In this document: positions 54,441 to 64,000 of the stretch, piece after piece
Position numbering within the stretch: the first letter of the stretch is position 1
How the letters are laid out: each line of letters starts with the position of its first letter
Assembly (NCBI RefSeq): GCF_000373905.1
Contig: NZ_KB892705.1
Location: 3,143,184 to 3,207,183, forward strand
Reading direction: 5' to 3'
DNA length: 64,000 bases
Source: Mycobacterium sp. 155
GTDB lineage: Bacteria > Actinomycetota > Actinomycetes > Mycobacteriales > Mycobacteriaceae
The notes under the pieces: model-generated
Told to the model about the DNA's origin: nothing
What the model saw: only the letters and a program-made list of their open reading frames with translations
Database searches by the model: none
Made by a program: the position numbers and the translations under genes

Positions 54441-55064
54441 CTACCCGGATAACTGAAACTCCACCATGGCCGTCACGGCGGCGACGGCTTCGCTCAATGC
54501 ATCCAGCCTGGCCGCCTCGCTCGGCGCGGACAGCACCGCGTACCGGTCGGCCTGTCCCATCGGCACCCGCGTAGCCAGCGCGTAGAGGGGATTGACCGGG
54601 TCGGCCGCCGCGGCGGTGACGATGTCACGACTGTGCACCGGGACGCCCCGGGCCTCGCCGATCAGGTCGAACAGTGCCACCATGCGGTCCTTCACGTCGG
54701 CCAGCCGCGATGCATCGGCGACGCCCGGTTCATCGTTCCAGACTTCGATCTCCGCACGCGGATAAGGAGCGTCGTCCAACCAGTGCAGTACCCGAATACG
54801 TTCGGCCATAACACATCTGAGCCCGTAGCGGTCGGCGCCGAGATTCTGGCAGTCGACGATCCGGGCAAGCGCGCCCACGTCGCACCGCTGATCGCCACCG
54901 CCCACCTCACGCCCCGCCGAGATCAGCACCACACCGAACGCCGGCTCCGTCATGGCCATGCAGTCACTGACCAACGCGACGTAGCGGGGCTCGAAGATGC
55001 GCAGCGGCAGTTCCTCACCGGGCAGCAGCGCCGTCTCGAGAGGGAACATCGGAGTCGCAGTCAC
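54441..55064 (-). CDS. LON substrate-binding-domain protein (Rv0434-like)
   Basis: The 207-residue protein consists of the LON N-terminal fold alone: MFPLETALLPGEELPLRIFEPRYVALVSDCM, FGVVLISAGREVGGGD, GCDVGALARIVD-like (here RCDVGALARI). There is no ATPase or protease part. It sits in the same place as Rv0434 of M. tuberculosis, 12 bases after the ligase gene. Confidence 0.9.
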   Translation of the reverse strand: MTATPMFPLETALLPGEELPLRIFEPRYVALVSDCMAMTEPAFGVVLISAGREVGGGDQRCDVGALARIVDCQNLGADRYGLRCVMAERIRVLHWLDDAPYPRAEIEVWNDEPGVADASRLADVKDRMVALFDLIGEARGVPVHSRDIVTAAAADPVNPLYALATRVPMGQADRYAVLSAPSEAARLDALSEAVAAVTAMVEFQLSG

Positions 55065-55076
55065 GGGTCAGCCGGC

Positions 55077-56207
55077 CTATAGCTCAAGCTCGCCGATCAG
55101 CGCGTCCACGACCTCACGCAAGTCGCCCTCACTCTCCTCGGCGACCCGGCGCTGACGCTGATACGACGCCCCGGAATGGTAAATGTCTGCGACCGCGGCC
55201 AATTCGCCGCTGCACCGCAAGGATTTAGCCACCGGCTCCAGTCGGTTGAGCAGCTCGTCGAGATCCTCGGTGACCAGCCGCTCATTGCTGTCAGCGTCGA
55301 GGATGATCACCGCATCGAGGCCGTACCGCGCTGCGCGCCACTTGTTTTCCTGCACGTGCCACGGCGGCATGGTGGGCAACAGCTCGCCCGCGTCGAGCCT
55401 GCGGTCCAGGTCGACGATCAGGCAATGCGTAAGCGCCACCAGGGCACCCAGTTCGCGGATGTTGGACACCCCGTCGAAGATGCGTACCTCCACGGTGCCC
55501 AAGTGTGGCGATGGCCTGATGTCCCAACGGATTTCGTTGAGGTGGTCGATGATGCCCGTCTTCTTCTGGTCGTGGACGAAGCCTTCGAACTCGGGCCACG
55601 ACTGAAACTGGAACGGCAGACCGGCCGTCGGTAACTGCTGGAACATCATCGCCCGGTTGCTGGCGTAGCCGGTGTCCTCGCCCTCCCAGAAGGGCGACGA
55701 CGCCGACAGCGCCAGCAGATGCGGGTACTGGTTGAGCAGTGACGAGATGATGGGCATCACCTTGTGCGCCGACGAGATACCGACGTGCACATGCACGCCC
55801 CAGATCAACATCTGACGTCCCCACCACTGGGTCCGTTTGATCAGCTCGGCGTAGCGCGGTGCGTCGGTGAGCTGCTGCGCCGACCACTTCGCGAACGGGT
55901 GCGTCCCCGCGCAGAACAGCTCCATGCCGCGGGATTCGACGATGCGGCGCACAGTGCCCAGCGTGCCGCGCAGATCGTCCATCGCCTCGGCAGTGTCGGT
56001 ACACACTCCGGTGACGATCTCGACCGTGTTGCGCAGTAGCTCCTTGTGCACGTGTGGGTTCTCGCCGATCTCGGCGATCACCGCGGCAGCCTCGTTGCTC
56101 AGCTCCCTGGTGCCGGCGTCGACGAGAGCGAACTCCCACTCGACACCGACCGTCGGCCGGGGCGACCCGGCAAAATCGATGCGGCTGCTAGCCGGTGCCG
56201 ATAACAC
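55077..56207 (-). CDS. Glutamate-cysteine ligase family 2 (YbdK-like, Rv0433-like)
   Basis: The 376-residue protein has the GCS2 fold: [12 protein letters not shown] at the start, [22 protein letters not shown] with metal ligands, and [10 protein letters not shown]. YbdK proteins have weak glutamate-cysteine ligase activity and a poorly known real substrate. Mycobacteria use mycothiol rather than glutathione, so a classical role is unlikely. GTG 56207 starts the frame, overlapping the end of sodC by 20 bases. Confidence 0.9.
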   Translation of the reverse strand: MLSAPASSRIDFAGSPRPTVGVEWEFALVDAGTRELSNEAAAVIAEIGENPHVHKELLRNTVEIVTGVCTDTAEAMDDLRGTLGTVRRIVESRGMELFCAGTHPFAKWSAQQLTDAPRYAELIKRTQWWGRQMLIWGVHVHVGISSAHKVMPIISSLLNQYPHLLALSASSPFWEGEDTGYASNRAMMFQQLPTAGLPFQFQSWPEFEGFVHDQKKTGIIDHLNEIRWDIRPSPHLGTVEVRIFDGVSNIRELGALVALTHCLIVDLDRRLDAGELLPTMPPWHVQENKWRAARYGLDAVIILDADSNERLVTEDLDELLNRLEPVAKSLRCSGELAAVADIYHSGASYQRQRRVAEESEGDLREVVDALIGELEL

Positions 56208-56895
56208 CGCAAGCCACGCGCTTGCCGGCGTCGCCAGTTGCCAGGGTGGTCTCGTCTGGCGGCGGGGCGCCGTTGGTCTGCTGGTAGCGCTCCGGCGGGA
56301 TGTTGGCGAAGTTGTCGGCCTTCTCGTGGATGATGATGGCCGTCTTGGTGCCGGCCAGCAGATCCGCGGCGGTGAAGGCGTCGGTGGTGGTCACGAGCTT
56401 GGCCGACCCGTCGTCACGCACCTGCAGTGAGGTCAGGTCACCACTGGCGGGATGCGCGGTGTGCCCGGGTACCTGGAAATGTCCGCCGGCGGAGTTGAAA
56501 TCGCCCGGGGCACCGCCGGTCGGGGCGACCGAGTTGGCCTCGCACTTACCCACGGAGTGCAGGTGCAGGCCATGGAAGCCGGGCGCCAGGCGCCCGGGTG
56601 TGGTGGTCTCGACAGTGACGGTCGCGAAGCCGTCCGCGAACTGGAACTCCGCGGTCGCCACGGACGTACCGTCGGCGGTCTTGAGGTCAGCGGTCAGGGT
56701 CTCGCCCGCACTCTGGGCCCCGGTCGCCCCGGTTCCACCGTGCTCACCGGGAGCTGCCGACGGGGCCGGCGACCCGGTCCAGATCGAGGGTGTGGTGCCC
56801 GGCGTGTCGGACGGCACCTGGCCGGGTGGGCTGCAGGCGCTCAGCGCGACAACGGGGGCGGCGAAAAGGACGGCGACACTGACGGGCTTCAGCAT
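56188..56895 (-). CDS. sodC: Cu,Zn superoxide dismutase lipoprotein
   Basis: The 235-residue protein has a lipoprotein signal with lipobox VALSAC (Cys21) and a Pro/Gly/Ser/Thr linker. The SOD_Cu domain has copper ligands in [11 protein letters not shown], zinc-site His in [13 protein letters not shown], and [10 protein letters not shown]. The last cysteine in RVACGVIG pairs with GKC. It removes superoxide at the cell surface, alongside the nickel SOD encoded elsewhere in this window. Confidence 0.94.
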   Translation of the reverse strand: MLKPVSVAVLFAAPVVALSACSPPGQVPSDTPGTTPSIWTGSPAPSAAPGEHGGTGATGAQSAGETLTADLKTADGTSVATAEFQFADGFATVTVETTTPGRLAPGFHGLHLHSVGKCEANSVAPTGGAPGDFNSAGGHFQVPGHTAHPASGDLTSLQVRDDGSAKLVTTTDAFTAADLLAGTKTAIIIHEKADNFANIPPERYQQTNGAPPPDETTLATGDAGKRVACGVIGTG

Positions 56896-56905
56896 GGGCC
56901 AAAGC

Positions 56906-57379
56906 CTAGCCGGTGACGAGCACGATCACGCCCGGTGGTTGCTCATTTAGTTCGGCGCGTCGAGGTTCGACGGGAGCCTCCAGCACCTTGCCTACCTCGT
57001 CGGCGGCTTCCTTCTCCCCGGGAGTGTCCCCGAAGTACACGGTGGTGCCGTTGACATCGCCGATCGTGAGGTTATCGGTCTGAACGTCGGCAAAGTGTGC
57101 GTCCCGTAATCGGTTGGCCGTGGTCTCGGCGGCACCGGCAATATCCGAGACGTTGAAGACCATGACCTTGATCGTCGCGGGATCTGGCGCAGCCATCGGA
57201 GTGGGTGTGGCCGTGGTCGTGGTGGTCGTCGTCGTTGAGGACACCGTGGACTCCGCACCCGAAGAGTCGTCGCCCGAGCCGAGCGCCTGGAATCCGACCA
57301 ACAGGAAAACCACCCCGAGGAACAGCAGCACCATCACCATGGCACGCAGGGGCAGCCCGGAGGATTCTCGCTGATTCAT
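56906..57379 (-). CDS. LytR_C-domain membrane protein (Rv0431-like)
   Basis: The 157-residue protein has a short cytoplasmic start, one membrane helix ([21 protein letters not shown]), a threonine-rich linker with eight consecutive Thr and a LytR_C domain ([43 protein letters not shown]). ATG 57379 is chosen over GTG 57388. In M. tuberculosis the counterpart, Rv0431, is reported to influence vesicle release (VirR). Confidence 0.88.
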   Translation of the reverse strand: MNQRESSGLPLRAMVMVLLFLGVVFLLVGFQALGSGDDSSGAESTVSSTTTTTTTTATPTPMAAPDPATIKVMVFNVSDIAGAAETTANRLRDAHFADVQTDNLTIGDVNGTTVYFGDTPGEKEAADEVGKVLEAPVEPRRAELNEQPPGVIVLVTG

Positions 57380-57427
57380 CGGGTCCACTGTATCGAGCGA
57401 ATCGCCTGACCCGTCACCGGCGGAGGC

Positions 57428-57736
57428 CTAAGTGAGGTCAAAGCCGAGCCGCCGCGCGGCCCGAGCCTTCTGCCTGCTGGCCCGCAACCGGCGCAGCCGC
57501 TTGACCAGCATGGGGTCGGCGGCCAACGCCTCCGGGCGGTCCACCAGCGCGTTGAGCACCTGGTAGTACCGGGTTGCCGACATGGAGAACAGCTCTTTGA
57601 TCGCGTCTTCCTTGCTGCCCGCGTACTTCCACCATTGGCGTTCAAATGCCAAAACATCGTGCTCGCGGCGAGTGAGCCCGTCGGTCAGATCAGAGTCGTC
57701 TCCGGATCGCTCAGTCCGCGCCATGGCGCCGTCCAT
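57428..57736 (-). CDS. DUF3263 protein (Rv0430-like)
   Basis: The 102-residue protein has the DUF3263 core LTRREHDVLAFERQWWKYAGSKEDAIKELFSMSATRYYQVLNALVDRPEALAADPMLVKRLRRLR, which resembles a sigma-70 region 4 or helix-turn-helix fold. It may bind DNA. ATG 57736 follows AAGGGAG. It is divergent from def. Confidence 0.88.
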   Translation of the reverse strand: MDGAMARTERSGDDSDLTDGLTRREHDVLAFERQWWKYAGSKEDAIKELFSMSATRYYQVLNALVDRPEALAADPMLVKRLRRLRASRQKARAARRLGFDLT

Positions 57737-57874
57737 ATCGCTCCCTTGGACCCTTCCGACACTCGAGAAATGACATCGCTGTGGTTCGGCGATCATTCAA
57801 CCACGGCTTTCTGGCTTGGGGTGACACCTCAGCCCGCGAGTCGGGCGACGAGGATTACCGACTAAGTTTTCCCC

Positions 57875-58468
57875 GTGGCTGTCGTACCGATTCGCATTGT
57901 CGGAGATCCCGTATTGCATACCCCGACCGAGCCGGTACCCGTCGGCCCTGACGGTTCGCTGCCTGCCGATCTCGCCGAACTGATCCAGACGATGTACGAC
58001 ACCATGGATGCCGCGAACGGGGTTGGCTTGGCCGCCAACCAGATCGGCGTCGCCAGGCGGTTGTTCGTCTACGACTGCGCCGACACCCGCGGCCGCACGC
58101 AGCGCCGCAGGGGCGTGATCATCAATCCGGTGCTCGAAACCTCCGAGATCCCCGAGACCATGCCGGACCCCGACGATGACGACGAGGGCTGCCTGTCGGT
58201 GCCGGGTGAACAATTCCCCACCGGCCGGGCCGACTGGGCCCGCGTCACAGGACTGGATGCCGACGGCAACCCCATCACCGTTGAGGGCACCGATTTGTTT
58301 GCCCGCATGCTCCAGCACGAGACCGGCCATCTCGACGGATTCCTCTACATCGACAAGCTGGTGGGCCGGCACGCCCGCGCCGCCAAGCGCGCGGTGAAGC
58401 GCAACCACTGGGGAGTGCCGGGCCTGTCGTGGCTGCCCGGCGAGGATGCCGACCCGTTCGGTCACTGA
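57875..58468 (+). CDS. def: Peptide deformylase
   Basis: The 197-residue metalloenzyme removes the formyl group from nascent proteins. All three motifs are present: [18 protein letters not shown], and QHETGHLDG, with Cys and two His as metal ligands. The start is GTG 57875. The formate released is a substrate for the formate dehydrogenases in this window, although no direct link is implied. Confidence 0.97.
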   Translation: MAVVPIRIVGDPVLHTPTEPVPVGPDGSLPADLAELIQTMYDTMDAANGVGLAANQIGVARRLFVYDCADTRGRTQRRRGVIINPVLETSEIPETMPDPDDDDEGCLSVPGEQFPTGRADWARVTGLDADGNPITVEGTDLFARMLQHETGHLDGFLYIDKLVGRHARAAKRAVKRNHWGVPGLSWLPGEDADPFGH

Positions 58469-59397
58469 TGCCGGCACTGCCGACGCCAGGCACCCGGGTC
58501 AGCCTGCGCTATCGCCTACCAGCGGGTTCGGCCAAACCATTGACCGACGTCGTCGGACACGTGGAGCAGGTCGAACCCACGGTGCTGGTGCGCACCAAAT
58601 CCGGTGAGCTCGTGGACATCTCCCCCGCCGATGTCGTGAGCGTGCGGGAACTGTCCCACACTCCGGTGCGCGCATCGGAGATCCGGGCGCTCGAACAAGC
58701 GGCCGCACTGGCGTGGCCGGGTACCGCACACCAGTGGTACCGCGGCTGGTTTCTGCGCGCCGGTGGTGGTGTGACCAGCCGGGCCAATTCGGCCGTGCCG
58801 CTGGGGATGTCGGCGCAGATCGCCGACTTGCCCGCGATCGTGGACTGGTACCGCGAACGCAGCCTGCCACCGTGGCTGGCGCTACCCGAGCGGCTGCTGC
58901 CGATCCGCACCCCGGGCATCAAGCTCACTCGCGTGATGGTGCGCCCGCTGGCATCGACGCCGTCTGTCACGCCGGAGCACCACGCGACACCGGGTGTCAC
59001 ACTGGCGTCGAAACCGGACGCGGACTGGCTGGCCGGCTACGAGCGTGAGGTACCCGTCGACGTCCTGACCGCTGTGGTCGACGGCGAACTGACATTCGCC
59101 TCCGTTCCGGGATGCGCGGTCGGCCGCGGTGCACTGACATCGGCGCCTGACGGCACCCGGTGGTTGGGTATCTCGTCGGTGCGCGTGGCGGAAGACAGCC
59201 GCAGCCGGGGTTACGCGCGGGCACTGTGTGACGCCCTGATGAGTTGGGGTGCGACCGCGGGTGCGACGCGTGCTTACGTGCAGGTGCTCGCCGACAACGA
59301 CGCCGCCATCGGGCTCTATGCCTCCATGGGTTTCCGGTTGCACCACCATGGCCGGTATATCGACGCCAACCAGCTCCTCGGGCCGCACCGGCCGTAG
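58468..59397 (+). CDS. GNAT-family acetyltransferase (Rv0428c-like)
   Basis: The 309-residue protein has an N-terminal SH3-like small barrel (VVGHVEQVEPTVLVRTKSGELVDISPADVVSV) and a C-terminal GNAT domain with acetyl-CoA loop VRVAEDSRSRGYARALCDALMSWGATAG and YVQVLADNDAAIGLYASMGF. Start and def stop overlap (TGATG), so both are co-translated. The acetyl acceptor is unknown. Confidence 0.92.
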   Translation: MPALPTPGTRVSLRYRLPAGSAKPLTDVVGHVEQVEPTVLVRTKSGELVDISPADVVSVRELSHTPVRASEIRALEQAAALAWPGTAHQWYRGWFLRAGGGVTSRANSAVPLGMSAQIADLPAIVDWYRERSLPPWLALPERLLPIRTPGIKLTRVMVRPLASTPSVTPEHHATPGVTLASKPDADWLAGYEREVPVDVLTAVVDGELTFASVPGCAVGRGALTSAPDGTRWLGISSVRVAEDSRSRGYARALCDALMSWGATAGATRAYVQVLADNDAAIGLYASMGFRLHHHGRYIDANQLLGPHRP

Positions 59398-59543
59398 AGG
59401 TTTTCGATTACTCCGCACTAACTGTCGATGTGCCAAGATCATTTGCCGAGGCTGTGATACGGTTCGCGCCGAACAGGCCAGAAAAGCAAGTAGTAATCAG
59501 TTGAGTTCGCCGTGGTCGGATGCCTTTGTCTCCCGAGTTAGGA

Positions 59544-60875
59544 ATGCGCGTGAAGGTTGCTACTACAATTATCTCGACAATAGCACTGACGGTACTTGTG
59601 AGCGCTTGTTCTCAGGGGAATGACACTGGTGCAGCCGACCCGGACAAGCAATCCGTGAGTTCTTCGGAAGTACCAACCACGTCGGTCCAACCGCAACGAG
59701 CAACGACGGTCGAGGTGCCGTCTGTGAATGAATTCGTCGGTGTTCGGAATGTGAGCGATTGCACCGGTCAAATGGACCGCCAAAGGGTGTCCACCCACAA
59801 GCTCTTCGACCCCGCGACCGGAGCCTTCCTGGACCTGCCGAGCCCCGATGTCGCCTCACCGGATGAATTCATGTCCGGCGGATGTGCTGTAACCGAAAAC
59901 AAGGCCGGTGAGGTCCGAGTTGTTCACGCTGTCACAGCTAAGACACCGTCGCACGGACTGACGCCGGAATCGATTCACACCGACTTGGCGATGTTCGACA
60001 CCAAATCCGCTGAACCACTGATCGTCAAGCGGTTGCCCGAGGCGCTCGACCGCGGCGCCTGGGTGCTGAGCCCGTCGACAGCGGGGTTCAACATCATCAG
60101 CAGCAGTTCAGACGGCAAGTACATCGAATCCGTACGTTATTTCAGCGCGGATACCCTGGAGCCGACTGCAAGCGCTGCCGATAGCGACAACATCTCGATC
60201 AGCGGCGCACTCGCAGACGGATATGCGATCGCAAACTACTCCCGCGACAGCTCTAATGTCGAGTTCTTTTCAACCGACGGGTCCAAGATCGGTGAATTCC
60301 CCAGCTTTACCGGCGTGATGCCCACCGACAATGGCTTCCTGGTTGAGCGTAAAGCTGATATTGCGGGATCCCCCGCGGGTGTGTACTACTTCGATATGAA
60401 ATCGAGGGATACTGCCGGGCCGATTGCGCCATACTTGCCGACGCAGGATATCGCGAATTTTGTCAGCAGACTGTGGGGCGATACGCACTTCTTCCATACC
60501 TACAACGGCAACGCCTACGGAAATGTCATCCTGTTGAAAGGAGACAAGTATGAGGCGGAGAAGTATCTGAAAGTGTACGACACCGTGGCGAAGAAAGAGT
60601 TGTACAACCTCACCGAAGAGCAACTCAAGAGTTTGGACGTCGACCTCGATTCGACATACGTTGGTGGCGACTATCTTTACGTGAAGAAAGATCCGGACAA
60701 TCCGGTCATCAATTATCGCACCGGGGATGTCGCTTCGTCCGGCTGGAAGTTGTTGCCGGTTGTCGCACTTCCCGACGGTTGGGTTATGTTGCAGCGAACC
60801 GCACCCGGAGAAACCGCGACTGGCGCTTACCTGGCCCGAGGTGCGACGGGGCCGTACAGCGGGCCTTGGTTCTGA
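59544..60875 (+). CDS. Putative lipoprotein of unknown function
   Basis: The 443-residue protein starts at ATG 59544 with a signal peptide ending in the lipobox TVLVSAC (Cys22) and a Ser/Thr/Pro linker. The mature part has repeated short beta-strand units (GFNIISSSSDGKYIESVRYFSADT, GYAIANYSRDSSNVEFFSTDGSKIG, DNGFLVERKADI), suggesting a beta-propeller. No enzyme motif is seen. It stands between the GNAT gene and xthA, which are neighbours in M. tuberculosis, and is less GC-rich, so it is probably an acquired gene. Confidence 0.72.
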   Translation: MRVKVATTIISTIALTVLVSACSQGNDTGAADPDKQSVSSSEVPTTSVQPQRATTVEVPSVNEFVGVRNVSDCTGQMDRQRVSTHKLFDPATGAFLDLPSPDVASPDEFMSGGCAVTENKAGEVRVVHAVTAKTPSHGLTPESIHTDLAMFDTKSAEPLIVKRLPEALDRGAWVLSPSTAGFNIISSSSDGKYIESVRYFSADTLEPTASAADSDNISISGALADGYAIANYSRDSSNVEFFSTDGSKIGEFPSFTGVMPTDNGFLVERKADIAGSPAGVYYFDMKSRDTAGPIAPYLPTQDIANFVSRLWGDTHFFHTYNGNAYGNVILLKGDKYEAEKYLKVYDTVAKKELYNLTEEQLKSLDVDLDSTYVGGDYLYVKKDPDNPVINYRTGDVASSGWKLLPVVALPDGWVMLQRTAPGETATGAYLARGATGPYSGPWF

Positions 60876-60948
60876 CGCCTCGGCCCCAAGCTGTCCCGGG
60901 CCCGAGGAGGGCAATCACGTCATGCCGCCCCACGTAGGGTAGGTGCCC

Positions 60949-61731
60949 ATGCGCCTGGCCACCTGGAACGTCAACTCCATCCGCACCCGTGTCGACCGCG
61001 TGACCGACTGGCTGTCCCGTGCCGACGTCGACGTACTGGCGATGCAGGAAACCAAGTGCACCGACGAGCAGTTCCCCACCATGCCGTTCGCCGCGCTCGG
61101 CTACGAGGTCGCCCACGTCGGGTTCAACCAGTGGAACGGGGTCGCCATCGCATCGCGAATCGGTCTGGACGATGTGCAGATCGGCTTCGACGGACAACCA
61201 GCCTGGGAGGCCGTCGCGGAGGCCAGGGCGCTCGCGGCGACCTGCGGCGGCGTGCGGGTATGGAGCCTGTATGTGCCCAACGGCCGCACCGTGGACTCCG
61301 ACCACTACCGCTACAAACTGGAATGGCTTGCCGCACTTCGGGACAACGCACGGAAATGGCTGACCGAGGATCCGCATGCACCCATCGCCCTGGTGGGCGA
61401 CTGGAACATCGCGCCCACCGACGACGACGTGTGGGACATCGAATTCTTCGCCGGCGCCACCCACGTCACCGCGCCCGAGCGGGCCGCGTTCACCGCGATC
61501 GTCGAAGCCCAATTCACCGATGTGGTACGGCCTTTCACTCCCGGCCCGGGTGTGTACACCTATTGGGACTACACCCAGCTGAGGTTCCCCAAGAAGCAGG
61601 GCATGCGGATCGACTTCATCCTCGGCTCCCCCGCCCTCGCACAGCGGGTCACCCACGCCGAGATCGTCCGTGAGGAACGCAAGGGCAAGCAGCCCAGCGA
61701 CCATGCTCCGGTACTGATCGAACTCGGCTGA
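60949..61731 (+). CDS. xthA: Exodeoxyribonuclease III / AP endonuclease
   Basis: The 260-residue protein has the ExoIII motifs: ATWNVNSIRTR, MQETK (metal-binding Glu), SLYVPNGR, VGDWNIAPTDDDVWD and SDHAPV with catalytic His. It cuts DNA at abasic sites in base-excision repair. ATG 60949 is preferred over GTG 60943. Confidence 0.95.
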   Translation: MRLATWNVNSIRTRVDRVTDWLSRADVDVLAMQETKCTDEQFPTMPFAALGYEVAHVGFNQWNGVAIASRIGLDDVQIGFDGQPAWEAVAEARALAATCGGVRVWSLYVPNGRTVDSDHYRYKLEWLAALRDNARKWLTEDPHAPIALVGDWNIAPTDDDVWDIEFFAGATHVTAPERAAFTAIVEAQFTDVVRPFTPGPGVYTYWDYTQLRFPKKQGMRIDFILGSPALAQRVTHAEIVREERKGKQPSDHAPVLIELG

Positions 61732-61805
61732 GCCGCCCACCCGGTTGAACCGGGTAGCGATTCCGCCGGAGTCGGGACCGCGCAGACCGCGACGCTCTTC
61801 CTCGG

Positions 61806-62543
61806 CTATCGCGCCGACGCGCCAATGAGCTCCACGGCTTCTGCCACGCTGTCGGTGCAGTGAATCAGGGCCAGGTCGGATTCAGAGATCTTTCCGCCCG
61901 CCAGAACCGTGGTACGAATCCACTCGATCAGGCCCGACCAGTAATCCACGCCGAGCAGGATGATCGGGAACTGCGTGACCTTGTGGGTCTGCACCAGCGT
62001 CAGCGCCTCGAACAGCTCATCGAGGGTGCCGAATCCGCCGGGCAAGCACACGAACGCCTGCGCGTACTTCACGAACATGGTCTTGCGGACGAAGAAGTAG
62101 CGGAAGTTGATACCGAGGTCCACCCAGTCATTGAGGTGCTGCTCGAAGGGCAGCTCGATGCCGAGACCGACGGAGTAGCCACCGGACTCGCTCGCGCCAC
62201 GATTGACGGCCTCCATCGCACCGGGTCCACCGCCGGTGATCACCGCATAGCCCGCGTGCGCCAGCGCGGTTCCCAGTTCGCATCCCAACCGATACTCGGG
62301 TGAATCGGGTTCGGTCCGGGCCGAGCCGAAAACCGTCACCGCCTTGGGTATTTCGGCGAGCGCATCGAAGCCTTCGACAAACTCCCCCTGGATGCGCAGC
62401 ACCCGCCACGGATCGGTGTGCATCCACCCGGTGCCGTCGCGCCGGCGCAGCAGGCGCTGGTCAGCGGTTGTCGACGCACACCGTTCGCGCCGCAGCTGCA
62501 CCGAACCACGGATCTGGATCAGCTCGTCGTCGTTCTCGATCAC
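61806..62543 (-). CDS. LOG-family (TIGR00730) protein
   Basis: The ~245-residue protein has the lysine-decarboxylase-like fold signature VTFGSART-type start (AVTVFGSARTEPDSP), GGGPGAMEAVNRGA and LPGGFGTLDELFEALT. These motifs are of cytokinin-riboside 5'-phosphate phosphoribohydrolases (LOG), though cellular substrates in mycobacteria vary. GTG 62543 is used as start; TTG 62573, right after the MFS stop, is an alternative. It follows the transporter gene on the same strand. Confidence 0.9.
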   Translation of the reverse strand: MIENDDELIQIRGSVQLRRERCASTTADQRLLRRRDGTGWMHTDPWRVLRIQGEFVEGFDALAEIPKAVTVFGSARTEPDSPEYRLGCELGTALAHAGYAVITGGGPGAMEAVNRGASESGGYSVGLGIELPFEQHLNDWVDLGINFRYFFVRKTMFVKYAQAFVCLPGGFGTLDELFEALTLVQTHKVTQFPIILLGVDYWSGLIEWIRTTVLAGGKISESDLALIHCTDSVAEAVELIGASAR

Positions 62544-62573
62544 GTTTGTCAGCGTAGGGGTAGCCCGAACCAA

Positions 62574-64000
62574 TCAGGCCGCATTGTCGGCTCCCGCCTC
62601 CGTCCCATAGCGGCCGGCGCTGAACATCGACGCAATCGCACCGATCACCATCATCACCGCGGCGGCGATGAACACCACCACCAGCCCGGAATGGAACGGC
62701 TCCGTGATGAGCTGCGGGAAGAACTGCTGCCCGGTCAGCACATCGGCGTTGACTCCCGGCTGCTGCAGGGCATGTGACGGCGTCAGCAGTTCGGCGATCG
62801 GGTTGTAGCCGAGGAACGCCGCGAACAGGCTGCCGACCGGCGGCAGCTGAGCGACTTGCTGTGCGACCGAAGCGGAAACCCCCTGTTGCTCAAGGCCGCT
62901 CGACATCGCCGTGGGCAAGGTTCCGGCCAGCCCGACGATCATCAGCGAGAAGAAGATACCGATGGACAGTGACGAGCCGGCGTTGAAGAACGTCGCTCGC
63001 ACGCCCGAGGCCGCGCCGCGCTCGGCGGCCGGCACCGCCGACATCACCGCGGCGGTGTTTGGGGCGGTGAAGATGCCGCCGCCGAGGCCGTTGAGGAAAA
63101 CGAGTGCCGCGAACAGCCAGTAGTTGAAGTCCACCGGGATCATCACCAGCGCCACGAATGTCGCGGCCATGAGCAGCATGCCGCCGACGGTGAACGGCCG
63201 AGCGCCGTAGCGGTCCGACAGCGTCCCGGCGAGTGGACCGGACACCAGGAACCCGAACGTCATCGGCAGCATGTAGATGCCGGCCCACAGCGGGGTGGAC
63301 TCGAAGCTGTATCCGTGCAGCGGCAGCCAGATGCCCTGCAGCCAGATGATGAGCATGAACTGCAGGCCGCCGCGGCCCACCGAGCTCATCAGGCCGGCAA
63401 GGTTGCCCATCCCGAATGCGGTGCTACGGAACAGCCGGATGTTCATCATCGGGTACTCGACCCGCAATTCGATGGCGCAAAACGCGATCAGCATCAGTAC
63501 CCCGGCGATGATGGCGCCGAGCACCCACGGATTCAGCCATCCGGTGGTCGAATCGCCGTAGGGCTGGATGCCGTACGTGATTCCGGTGAGCAGCACCGTC
63601 AACCCGACACCGAAGGTCAGCGTGCCTGCCCAGTCCAGCCGGCCCGGGCTGCGCACACCGAGTTCGCGCAGGGACCGGTAACTCCAGATGGTGCCGAGAA
63701 TGCCGACGGGCACCCCGACCCAGAAGATGGCCCGCCAGTCCCATTCGGAGAGCACCCCGCCGATCAGCAGGCCCAGGAAAGAGCCGGCGACAGCGGCCAC
63801 CATGTTGACACCCAACGCCATGCCGCGCTGGTTGGCCGGGAACGCATCGGTGAGGATCGCCGACGACGACGCCATCAGCATCGCACCCCCGACGCCCTGC
63901 ACGACGCGCCAGCCGATCAGCCACACCGCGCCGCCGCCGAGATGGAACGGGTCCACCGACAGCGCGATCGCCGCGACGGTGAACACCACGAAGCCCAGGT
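62574..64000 (-). CDS. MFS drug/proton antiporter, DHA2 (EmrB/QacA) family, cut by window end
   Basis: The frame runs off the right edge, so the first helices are missing. The remaining 475 residues show ten or more helices. Motifs include WRVVQGVGGAMLMASSSAILTDAFPANQRGMALG (motif C and loop), and FWVGVPVGILG and FNAGSSLSIGIFFSLM typical of 14-helix exporters. It would expel lipophilic drugs or metabolites. The last helix ends near the stop; the LOG gene begins 30 bases downstream. Confidence 0.92.
   Translation of the reverse strand, partial: LGFVVFTVAAIALSVDPFHLGGGAVWLIGWRVVQGVGGAMLMASSSAILTDAFPANQRGMALGVNMVAAVAGSFLGLLIGGVLSEWDWRAIFWVGVPVGILGTIWSYRSLRELGVRSPGRLDWAGTLTFGVGLTVLLTGITYGIQPYGDSTTGWLNPWVLGAIIAGVLMLIAFCAIELRVEYPMMNIRLFRSTAFGMGNLAGLMSSVGRGGLQFMLIIWLQGIWLPLHGYSFESTPLWAGIYMLPMTFGFLVSGPLAGTLSDRYGARPFTVGGMLLMAATFVALVMIPVDFNYWLFAALVFLNGLGGGIFTAPNTAAVMSAVPAAERGAASGVRATFFNAGSSLSIGIFFSLMIVGLAGTLPTAMSSGLEQQGVSASVAQQVAQLPPVGSLFAAFLGYNPIAELLTPSHALQQPGVNADVLTGQQFFPQLITEPFHSGLVVVFIAAAVMMVIGAIASMFSAGRYGTEAGADNAA

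Noticed and set aside
57190..57245. Simple repeat with many GTC/GTG triplets
   Set aside because: It is the threonine-rich linker of the Rv0431-like protein, a coding low-complexity tract.

Overview
The window is high-GC actinobacterial DNA, best explained as a chromosomal piece of a fast-growing mycobacterium (Mycolicibacterium-like). The right end keeps the gene neighbourhood known from Mycobacterium tuberculosis around def: Rv0434-like LON protein, Rv0433-like glutamate-cysteine ligase, sodC, an Rv0431-like LytR_C protein, an Rv0430-like DUF3263 protein, def, a GNAT protein and xthA. A lipoprotein gene is inserted between the GNAT gene and xthA. Genus is inferred from family content and synteny, not from a marker gene.

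Region 1 (1-19.2 kb) is a selenium and formate block. After the end of a VanA/VanB-type Rieske oxygenase system and a truncated GMC oxidoreductase come selB, selA, tRNA-Sec(UCA) and selD, the complete bacterial selenocysteine machinery. It faces a minus-strand series containing a selenocysteine formate dehydrogenase: catalytic subunit with an in-frame UGA at 14619-14621 and a SECIS hairpin, a four-cluster ferredoxin subunit, and a NrfD-type membrane subunit. Three unusual genes follow: an acyl-CoA-dehydrogenase-like flavoprotein, a PhnD-like binding protein without a signal peptide, and a TusA-like/diiron ferritin-like fusion. Upstream on the same strand lie a ClpC-type AAA+ ATPase and an unrelated metal-free NAD-dependent formate dehydrogenase.

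Region 2 (19.2-28.9 kb) carries stress and regulatory genes: a FUSC transporter, a PucR regulator, nickel superoxide dismutase with its maturation protease, a DyP peroxidase with an encapsulin-targeting tail, LysR and TetR regulators, and several very small genes. Four copies of one 19-bp palindromic motif link the NAD-FDH promoter, the LysR promoter and a small-gene promoter.

Region 3 (28.9-40 kb) is a less GC-rich accessory island. On one strand it has a cache-domain protein, a FadR-type regulator, an amino-acid/amine permease, a probable nickel-dependent guanidine hydrolase, duplicated small reading frames, a nickel/cobalt permease and a polyprenyl synthase. The leader before the hydrolase can form mutually exclusive hairpins followed by a terminator-like hairpin. 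Between 35.2 and 39.9 kb lie degraded remnants.

Region 4 (40-54.4 kb) has two two-component systems, a CBS protein with an ion permease, and a complete Mrp-type cation/proton antiporter operon (A/B-C-D-E-F-G), followed by a PAP2 phosphatase. Region 5 (54.4-64 kb) is the conserved mycobacterial core described above, ending in a LOG-family protein and an MFS transporter cut by the window edge.

Together the genes point to an organism that oxidises formate by two routes, invests in selenium and nickel enzymes, and probably uses guanidine as a nitrogen source. Functions are inferred from visible motifs and family knowledge; no database search was run.
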